Part shown: piece by piece, positions 56,191 to 64,000 of the stretch
How the letters are laid out: each line of letters opens with the position of its first letter
Numbering within the stretch: position 1 is the first letter of the stretch
Assembly: GCA_019915135.1 (NCBI GenBank)
Contig: JAHLMK010000002.1
Location: 1,054,001 to 1,118,000 of the forward strand
Source: Strobilurus pachycystidiatus
Taxonomy: Eukaryota > Basidiomycota > Agaricomycetes > Agaricales > Physalacriaceae
Reading direction: 5' to 3'
Length of the DNA: 64,000 nt
The notes under the pieces: generated by a model
What the model was told of the DNA's origin: nothing
The model's database searches: none
What the model saw: the letters and a program-made list of their open reading frames with translations, nothing else
Made by a program: the position numbers and the translations under genes

Positions 56191-57056
56191 TCACCGACAT
56201 GTCATGTGTTTCTTCGCCCAGTTCGAGCCACCCCAGATCCTATCGACCGGCGGAACGTGCCCTGCGGAGAAACGTGAGCATGGCGTTCTGCAGCATTGTT
56301 CAGTTGCCCACCTTCCACCGAGAGCACCCGTTTGCACGTCGAGCATTCGCTGACAAACAAGAGGGAATAGCTGTCCAAGAGGGACAGGACCCCGGAGACG
56401 CCGGCGGGCACTTGACTAAGCATCCCGCCCACCCGCTCGCTCACTGTCTGGAAGACACTGAACGACGAGGACGAGAACGGGCCGGCGCCGGCTTCGCGAG
56501 GCCCAAACACACTGATCGCCTCCACGACATGTCCGCCGTCCCGTCCCGAGCCCACCATCAGGTATGCAGTCATGACATCAACCACCTTGACCACCAGAAC
56601 GTTGTCCGACGTGTCCCCGCGCCGAGCACGGTAGAAGGCGGCGCGACAATTGGAATGCTCCTTGTTCCAGCCCACGATGAGTTCGCGTAGATCGGTACAC
56701 GGCGGTGAATCTGGGAATATGCTGGTTTTGGTCTTCTTCTCGCGAATGTAAGGATCTGGCGATTTCTGTCTACACACTGAGAATTTGGCATCGCAAGACA
56801 GTACCACAACGTACCTTTTCTTGGAATTTGGTCTGATAATCTGCACTTCAGACTCATCCTTGGCCGCGTGTGCTAATGCCTTCTGGATTGTCTCGCCCAA
56901 CAGCGACGCGCGAGCCTTGCTGAGGGTGTCCAGCTGCACCTTGCCACCTTTGATGAGTCCCTGGGGTAGACGCCTCAGCTGCTCGAGCTGGCCATAGAGA
57001 TCTTTCAGTGCCGTGATTTCGCTGGCAAGCACATCGACGTTCGAATGAGAGTTCAT
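56191..57056 (-). CDS. MED27: Mediator complex subunit 27
   Basis: Mediator tail-region subunit that bridges activators and RNA polymerase II. Exons: 56815-57056, 56312-56769, 56191-56261; 256 residues. The C-terminal Cys/His module of Med27 appears only after splicing the last intron: CSTCKRVLSVEG|HVPPVDRIWG, WAKKHMTC, with the CxxC and the late H...C. Reading through that intron gives an unrelated longer tail. The first intron is 45 nt, a multiple of three and open, so it could be retained. The start at 57056 (MNSHSNVDVLA) gives the usual helical N-terminus. Its start codon is 21 bp from the dynamitin stop codon on the same strand. Confidence 0.88.
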
Positions 57057-57077
57057 ACAGCAAACACATGTACACAA

Positions 57078-58150
57078 CTACGACTCTAACCGCTTGAACA
57101 GCTCGTCCATACGCGCCTCCAGACCCTCCACATTGGTCTTTACGACGCCGCGGTTCTCGTCGAGACTAGTTTCGACCTTGGAAACCGCGCCCTCCAATTC
57201 CACGAGAGCCTCTCTCACTCTCTTCTGTTCTTCCTCCAATCCATGCAGTGTTTCCTCGAAGTTGCCGGCGGCAGCGTGCAGTGCCGCGAGTGTCTTGAGG
57301 CGGGTGAGAATATGGGGTATCTGCGGGACAGCGCCAGCCAGTCGGTTCAGCAATGGCAGCAGCTGCTGGTGGTTGGGTTCGCCCTTCTTCGCGTGTGATG
57401 AGCGATCCAAGTCGGATAATAACAGTTTGAGACGGCGGGATATGGAGTCGATGTGTCGCGGTTGTGTGAGGAGGGTCACTTGTGAGTTGAGACGCGTGAT
57501 GAGGGGGACGAGGGGCGGTGGGAGAGGACTGAGCTCGTCCAGTGCCGTCGTCGAGCTGCCGACGACCTTCTCCAGCTGACCCACGCGTTCGTCCAATTCC
57601 ACCAAGGATCCCGAGCCGTTCTGCGCAACAGTCTCCTTGGGCTTCTCCGCCTCAACTGGTTCCCGCTCGGCGAGCACAGCGCCAACGAGCCGGCCCCGTC
57701 CTTTGCGTAGCGCATCAAGACGACTTCGTACGTCCACCAGTCCCCTGATCAGCTCTCCCGCATCCAAATCCTTCTCTTCCGCGGGATCTGCGACGGCCGA
57801 TTCGAGAGCACTGAGCTCGGCTTGTAATGCCCTCAAGCGTACATCGAGCCGTACCGGCGGGGCGTCTTCGCTCTCGTATGTCGTCCGCAGTCTCTGCCGT
57901 CGCTCTTCTGCCTTGCGAAACCTCTCCCCAGCCTTGTCAGGCGACATCAACCCACTGACATCCAACTCGTCGCTGTTCGACTCCGTCTTGCGTGCTGCTG
58001 TCGGATCGTCCGCGACTGGCGCCGGCTCTACATCGTCGGTCTCGTACACATCTGGGGCAGTATCCTTCAATGCTTCAATAGGACACGACGGGACGCGTCG
58101 ACGGAACGCACAATATCGGGCAGGTTGGCGTACTTTGCCGCCGCACTCAT
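57078..58150 (-). CDS. Dynactin subunit 2 (dynamitin, p50)
   Basis: Shoulder subunit of dynactin, the dynein activator. Exons 58112-58150 and 57078-58064 give 341 residues. Signature N-terminus after splicing: MSAAAKYANLPDI|DTAPDVYETDD, as in dynamitins generally (KYADLPGIA..DVYET). Then a conserved helical block (AGERFRKAEERRQRLRTTYE), followed by several coiled-coil stretches (LELxx heptads: ALQAELSALESAV, LDERVGQLEKVVG, LDENRGVVKTNVEGLEARMDELFKRL). The length fits the fungal family. It is the functional partner of the dynein tail gene 17 kb to the left. Confidence 0.93.
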
Positions 58151-59037
58151 CGCTGCTGAAAGCCAAGTTTGATGGCAATCAGGGCCAAACACATCCTCTC
58201 TTGGCCTTGCGCCACGCCGAGTTCTGAATACAGTCGCGAGTTTTTTAGGAGTACCTCTGCGTTTGAACAATACATGCATCTGTCAAATTTTGGGCCCATG
58301 ATCCAGGAAGCTCCGCCCGTACTCAAGTGGCGCGGAGAGCTCGGCGTACTCTATCAACATTCACGACGACATTCGTACCGGTGAGTGGGGTCGTCTAGAA
58401 ACACAATGTTAGCATGACGTGCAGACAAGACAGGGAGACGGTAATTCTCCGAATGCTGTACCCGGGTGGCGTCTTTTCTTGGTCCCGGTGACTTCGAGGG
58501 GCAGGAAGTCTCCCGCTCACCAGTCTCAGTCCACAGGGGCTTTTCATGAATGCAGTGTTCATTCTAGTGCGACGAGGATCGTGCATCGATTCCGAGTTCC
58601 CCGCTAGGACCCCAGATACTGGGAGGATGGTGCTTGCGCGTGTGTGGCCATACTGGCAATGTGGCGAAAGCGGCTATTCCGCCACCTGAACTCGTGGCGC
58701 ATCATTTATTTCTATATTTTTGGTCCATGAAGTTGCAACAAATACCTCTACCTTCTCCATTGACTTCCCTATGCGCTCCTTGGCCCTCGATGGCTGCACG
58801 TAGAGCGTGCAGTGAGTACTCCAATTTCTGAAGCCTTGAATACTTGATCGACGAGAGTGAGAGATTCTCAGAATACAGTTTATTGCGGACCAAAGGAAAG
58901 ACTAGAGGATACAGCTTTGTATTACGACAACAAGTAGCATTATTATAGTTCACAGTCAAAAGAGTCAAATGGCAGAGCTTTCTGAGCGAAGGCATAGTAC
59001 AAAAAATCACACCAAAAAAGTGACCTCCGGAGTGCAT
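58151..59037. other. Intergenic with an unassigned possible exon pair
   Basis: About 890 bp between the dynamitin start and the receptor stop. On the plus strand a frame ending at 58380 (containing FGPMIQEAPPVLKWRGELG) has a good donor (gtgagt at 58381), and an acceptor at 58425 continues in frame to a stop near 58490. I do not recognise the product and no initiation signal decides the start. The rest is empty to me. I looked for small frames ending in a CaaX box (pheromone precursors) next to the receptor and saw none. Confidence 0.35.
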
Positions 59038-60594
59038 TCATTTCGAACGCATCAATGGTGTCTTGTCTTCTTTCGGTGTCGTGGCCATCTCCAAGAACGA
59101 ATCGTGACCGAATGGATACGCGACCAATGCCGGCGCGATCGGGAGAGGCTTGGAGTGTGCACGCGATTTCGCCTTGGGCGGTGAGCTTGGGTTCCGAAGT
59201 GACTGCGGCGGTAAGACATCCTGGGGAGACGGGGAGCGGGTGGGTGATCTCTGCATGGGTTGGAGGGCGTACGCCTCGGGAGAACCGGGGCGCGGTTTCT
59301 GGGTCGTGATGGTAGGAATGGAGACGTTGAAAGTGCTCTTTCCAGGTGGCGGAGGGAACACGAGAGAAGGGTGTGTCTCCTTCTCTTCCTTGGTGGTAGG
59401 GAGGGGAGGACCTTGCTCCACGTCTGTCAACAATGCACCGACGTCCTTGAATGACATGGCGTCGTACTGCGACATGAGCGTCCTTCGAGACGGGCGGAGG
59501 ATCGTCCCCGCGGTGTGCTTGCCGAATTTCTTCTTCCCCTTCTTCTCCGACTTCACCTTTTCTTTCGTCTCGCCATCCGTAGTGCCGGGAGCCGAGGTGG
59601 GGAGAGTGGGATGAACGTAGGGCATGGGAAGGACTACTTTCCCGGCTGCGCCTTTCCATCCAGAGAACCACTTCGCGCATCGTGCTGGCCAGGTCATGAC
59701 ATTTTGTGCCGCGACACCGTAGAACACCACGGCTTCACGCGTCGTGCCCCACATGATGGCCCAGATGTAGGTGAGGAAGAGTGTCACCCATCGTCCCTCG
59801 GACTCATAGTCACTCCTCAAGGAGGATGATCCATGAACGCGTATGACCATCATCGCAATGCGATATCCCCAGATGGAGAGGAACATAACGATGGCGTAGA
59901 TAAGAATCATGGGCCGCGTAGGGAGACGCGAGAAATAGAAAACGAGGGTGGAATAGGTGAGGCCGAGAAGTGTAACAAGAAGCAGGGGGGCGTCAACGAA
60001 GGTCATTCCTGTCGTCCTTTCAGGAGATGTCGGGAAGCAGGCATCTATGTTCAAGACGCGTCAGATTACGCCTGAAATCAAGAAGAATGAGGCGGACCTG
60101 CATCTGATTCACTATTCGACAATGTGAAGTGAATGGTGTTGATTTGAGTGAACAGCTGGAGGGTGCATCCCCCGACAGGAAGAAGGACACCGAGAACCCC
60201 GTCGAGCAGCATGTAACGCCAAGTGTAGATTTGTTTCTCTTCATGGCAGTGCTGCTTGTACATCCTAGCGGCGGCAAGCATGAAAGAGATGACGATGCCG
60301 TAGTTCGTGAGCGCAATCCATCGGGCAACTACACGCTCGAAGATGTTAGCACACTGCAGGACATCACTACGATGATGATGAACGCGCACCAAAGTGACAC
60401 CAGGAGAGGAAAGGATTGACGATGATTGTGTTACAGAAAGTGAAAAAGAGGGCGGTGACCATGTAGAACATGAGTAGGGCAAAGTTGACGTTCTTCCACG
60501 ATGCTGGGACGTAGCAGGGGATGGGGAGAAGGATCGCGATGCCGATGAAAGAGAGTACGGAGAAGGCCGTGTCGGGCCCGGAGAGAGAAATCAT
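59038..60594 (-). CDS. STE3-like seven-transmembrane receptor with long cytosolic tail
   Basis: Probable class D fungal GPCR related to Ste3 pheromone receptors. Exons 60421-60594, 60098-60353 and 59038-60044 give 478 residues. Hydrophobic segments in order: VLSFIGIAILLPIP, FALLMFYMVTALFFTF, WIALTNYGIVISFML, YMLLDGVLGVLLPVGG, LLLVTLLGLTYSTLVFYF (after the ACFPTSPE block), then a region with WVTLFLTYIWAIMW. Topology, the W after TM1 (PASWKNVNF) and the CFPT block before TM5 are Ste3-like; the usual WCD after TM3 is not obvious. The last 220 residues are a Pro/Ser/Lys-rich cytosolic tail. The first intron's acceptor (60354) is the least certain point. Whether it acts in mating is unknown. Confidence 0.72.
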
Positions 60595-60995
60595 GGTTAG
60601 TTGGGATCCCGCAAGAACAATCGGCGTCTAGCGTCTAAAGTGAGGTGGTTCTTGAACGAAAGGGAGGGATAAGCCAGTGGTGGCGGGGAGGGTATAAGTA
60701 GTCCTTCCTCCATCCTCTTTCGCACCATGCAGGCTCAATGAAGGCTTTGTTCAGTTCAGAGCAGATGAAAGGAAGCCCCAAATGCGGTAAGGTACGCACA
60801 TCCTTGAGCTTTGTGTCTTTGTTCCGCATCAGGCAGGGAGGTGTGCCGCGTAACGATCATCATGTCATGCATTGATTGTGCCTCGGGCCGAGAGCATGAT
60901 CCTCGAATTTGCCGACGGCGAACCTTATCGGAGTTGGCCCCGCCATATAAGTAGACTGGTCACTGGTGTGAACCGTACGGACACGTCTTGAAAAA
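60595..60995. other. Divergent intergenic region, receptor and asparaginase
   Basis: About 400 bp between two divergent start codons. A tataagta-like word near 60694-60701 (minus-strand side) and an atataagta word near 60946-60954, about 45 bp before the asparaginase ATG, are possible TATA elements. Nothing else was identified. Confidence 0.5.
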
Positions 60996-62194
60996 ATGCC
61001 CTCCGAGAAGCAAAGCCAGCAAGCCAAGGTGCATTCCAGCAAGTACGTGCTTGTCATTCATGGCGGCGCGGGAACCATGTCGCGAGAAGACTCAACTCCG
61101 GAGAAGGAAGCGGCGTACCATGCGGGACTGAAGGCGGCCTTGGAGGCGGGATACAAGGTGCTTAGTGAGGGTGGTGAGGCAATGGATGCCAGTATTGCAG
61201 CAGTGAGCGCGATGGAGGACGATCCTCTCTTCAACGCTGGCCGAGGCGCCGTTTTCAATACTGCGGGCAAGGTACTTGAGTCAAATTTGAGTGCGCTTAT
61301 CTCGTCGAAACTGACCTGTTATTAGCATGAACTCGAGGCGTCTATCATGCTCTCCAAACCACCCGCGTCCCATCCCGAAATACCCGCGAGCCGCCGTGGG
61401 ATGGGTCTCACTCTCCTTACGCGTATCAAGAATCCTTGCCAGTTGGCGCGTCAGCTGTACCTCTCACCAAAAGACGTCGTACACGCCTTCATGTCGGGAG
61501 AACATGCAGAGGAGCTTGCAAAGGACATGGGGTTCGAATTCGTTGAACCTGATTACTTTTTCAGTCAGGCAAGATGGATAGAGCACAGGAAGGGCTTGGG
61601 CTTGCCTTACGACGAGAACTCGGAGAAGAACGACTTGAGCACGAATCCTCAGGGAACTGTTGGGGCCGTGGCATTGGATGTCCGGGGCTGCATTTGCGCT
61701 GTGACGTCCACTGGAGGGAGGACCAACAAGCTAGTTGGGCGCGTAGGTGACACACCAATGATGGCAGCCGGATACTGGGCGGAGCAATGGGTCGAGAAGG
61801 CCAAGGGGTTGTGGAACTGGTTCAGCGGAGCGGAGACGACCAAGGCTGTGGGTATATCTGGGACTGGGAACGGAGACGTGAGTTATCCAAGGCTTCGAAG
61901 ACCCATCAAGACGTACTGACGATACTCCAGTATTTCATCCGCCAGGCCACCGGCGTGTCTATGGCACACCGCGTCATGTATCGCGGGGAGTCTCTTCAGA
62001 GTGCTGCAGATAATACCGTCGCCGACCTGCGCCGCGACGATGGAGATGGAGGTGTCATTGCCTTGGATCAAGACGGGAATGTCGCCATGGCCTTAAACTG
62101 TGCTGGGATGTACCGAGGAGTCATTAAACCTGACGGTGTCCCACATACGGGCATCTTCTCTGACGATCCTCTCACTGTCCATTCGGCATTGTAG
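60996..62194 (+). CDS. Thr-type isoaspartyl peptidase / L-asparaginase (family T2)
   Basis: Ntn-hydrolase that self-cleaves to expose a catalytic Thr and then hydrolyses isoaspartyl dipeptides or asparagine. Exons: 60996-61271, 61326-61877, 61931-62194; 363 residues. Seen: VIHGGAGT near the N-terminus, NAGRGAVFNTAG, and the cleavage site NPQGTVGAVALD with the nucleophile Thr at about residue 203. TSTGGRTNKLVGRVGDTP (substrate and Gly loop) and GISGTGNGD follow. All are typical of plant-type asparaginases. No signal peptide is seen, so it is likely cytosolic. All three introns' phases are zero. Confidence 0.95.
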
Positions 62195-62510
62195 GCTATA
62201 TTGAAGAGATTGGGAAACATAGTGCTACGCGCAACCGTCGTCGCTAGAAAGTCATCTTAAGCGGCTCTCCATACCATTATGACGGCTGGTCAATTGTCAC
62301 AAATGGACATCCGCGAGGTCGTTCGGTTACACGCGGCTTGGGTCAAACAGGATTCCTAGAGAATGGTGTGATAGTCCTGGCATTGTAGTAGAGTCTATAT
62401 GACAGACTGTCTCGCGCGTAAAGACCAATGGCAATTGTCCAAGCTTATGATTGGCATCTACAGCAGCGTGAGCGAAGAACAGTGAATCATAGCGGCAACG
62501 TACCAGCCAA
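62195..62510. other. Convergent intergenic spacer
   Basis: About 315 bp between the asparaginase stop and the bL34m stop. No gene or repeat was recognised. Confidence 0.5.
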
Positions 62511-62858
62511 TCAATGACTGAGGTATTTGCGTCCCTTGGCTCTCCGCCTCAACAAAATATTGCGCCCTGTCCTGCTGCGAAGACGCGCCAAAAACCCATG
62601 TCTCCGCTTGCGCACTCTCTGTGACGGCTGATATTCTGAACCGTACTTTTTGAAGCGCAGTTGACCGAGGATGGATGAAGTTTGTGGTGGTGCGGCCAGT
62701 ATGGATGGTGACAGGAATGGACTGTGTTTGGTGAAGGCAAAGTCTGGTGGGCGTACTGCCGGATGGGGGAGGAGGCTTCTCCTGGCCACGGGGATAAATG
62801 ACGAGAGAGACGGCGGGTTGAACAGAACGCGGCACAGACTCGGCGGGAGACGAGGCAT
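62511..62858 (-). CDS. MRPL34: Mitochondrial ribosomal protein bL34m
   Basis: Large-subunit mitoribosome protein, 115 residues, no intron. The C-terminal 45 residues are the bacterial L34 core: [18 protein letters not shown], then [18 protein letters not shown], very basic. The N-terminal 70 residues are Pro/Ser/Arg-rich with no acidic residues until late, as expected for a mitochondrial presequence. The ATG at 62858 is the first in frame. It is divergent from alanyl-tRNA synthetase across 75 bp. Confidence 0.95.
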   Translation of the reverse strand: MPRLPPSLCRVLFNPPSLSSFIPVARRSLLPHPAVRPPDFAFTKHSPFLSPSILAAPPQTSSILGQLRFKKYGSEYQPSQRVRKRRHGFLARLRSRTGRNILLRRRAKGRKYLSH

Positions 62859-62933
62859 GTCGACGGTTGGAGAAAAGAGCGGTCAACCCTAACCTGAGCC
62901 CTCCTCCGTTCGCCACGTGAGGCCTCCGAGTCA
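62859..62933. promoter_or_regulatory. 75-bp bidirectional promoter of bL34m and alanyl-tRNA synthetase
   Basis: Only 75 bp separate two divergent start codons, so transcription starts and 5' UTRs of the two genes must be interleaved. Both products serve mitochondrial translation, which makes co-regulation plausible; this is inference from position. If cytosolic synthetase starts at 63003, the effective spacing for that form is larger. Confidence 0.5.

Positions 62934-64000
<1,067 letters not shown>

Noticed and set aside
58151..62000. Mating-type B locus (receptor plus pheromone precursors)
   Set aside because: One STE3-like receptor is present, but no CaaX-ended short frame was seen near it and the receptor lacks some typical motifs.

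Overview
The window is nuclear DNA from a filamentous basidiomycete, most likely an agaricomycete. Genes are dense and on both strands. They are cut by many short introns (mostly 41-65 nt, GT...AG, often with a CTRAC-like branch site). The content is typically fungal: class IV chitin synthase, Medusa-type regulator, dysferlin-domain peroxin, STE3-like receptor, MYND proteins, a DASH-like kinetochore protein and a dynein heavy chain present only as its tail half. I saw no transposon, virus, CRISPR array or bacterial operon. Gene models were rebuilt by joining open frames at splice sites that keep the frame and restore conserved family sequence; exon coordinates are in each entry.

Layout. 0-5 kb: chitin synthase (cut by the left edge) and a nucleotide-sugar transporter, both minus. 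5.3-11.7 kb: a 26-exon gene with a sacsin/Hsp90-like ATPase N-terminus and an HExxH motif near the C-terminus. 12-13.6 kb: SRPK-like kinase with an apparent frameshift. 14.6-18.8 kb: HMG-box factor (also with an apparent frameshift) and a membrane-anchored SGNH hydrolase. 19.6-22.3 kb: CLASP/TOG protein. 23-25.9 kb: phosphopantetheine adenylyltransferase fused to a P-loop kinase, converging on a separate small P-loop kinase. 27.4-29.5 kb: a nucleotidyltransferase-plus-APH-kinase protein. 30.1-30.3 kb: a stray copy of the 3' end of the CLASP gene. 30.7-41.5 kb (all minus): Glu-Pro-rich protein, tRNA-Tyr, MYND protein, peroxin, dynein tail. 42.3-45.5 kb: tandem duplication carrying two intact PP2C genes. 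45.4-54.3 kb: Spc34-like kinetochore protein and a DOCK-family GEF, divergent. 54.7-58.2 kb (minus): Medusa-like regulator, MED27, dynamitin, very tightly packed. 59-62.2 kb: STE3-like receptor and a Thr-type asparaginase, divergent. 62.5-64 kb: mitochondrial bL34 and alanyl-tRNA synthetase (cut by the right edge), divergent across 75 bp.

Themes. Several genes serve microtubules, transport and polarity (dynein tail, dynamitin, CLASP, Spc34-like, DOCK), but they are spread out and probably not a functional cluster. The most informative local event is the 1.6-kb tandem duplication: its breakpoint falls in the last exon of the neighbouring kinetochore gene, so a 19-codon stub of that gene lies between the two PP2C copies. 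The most novel proteins are the ATPase/HExxH giant, the NTase-APH fusion and the PPAT-P-loop fusion.
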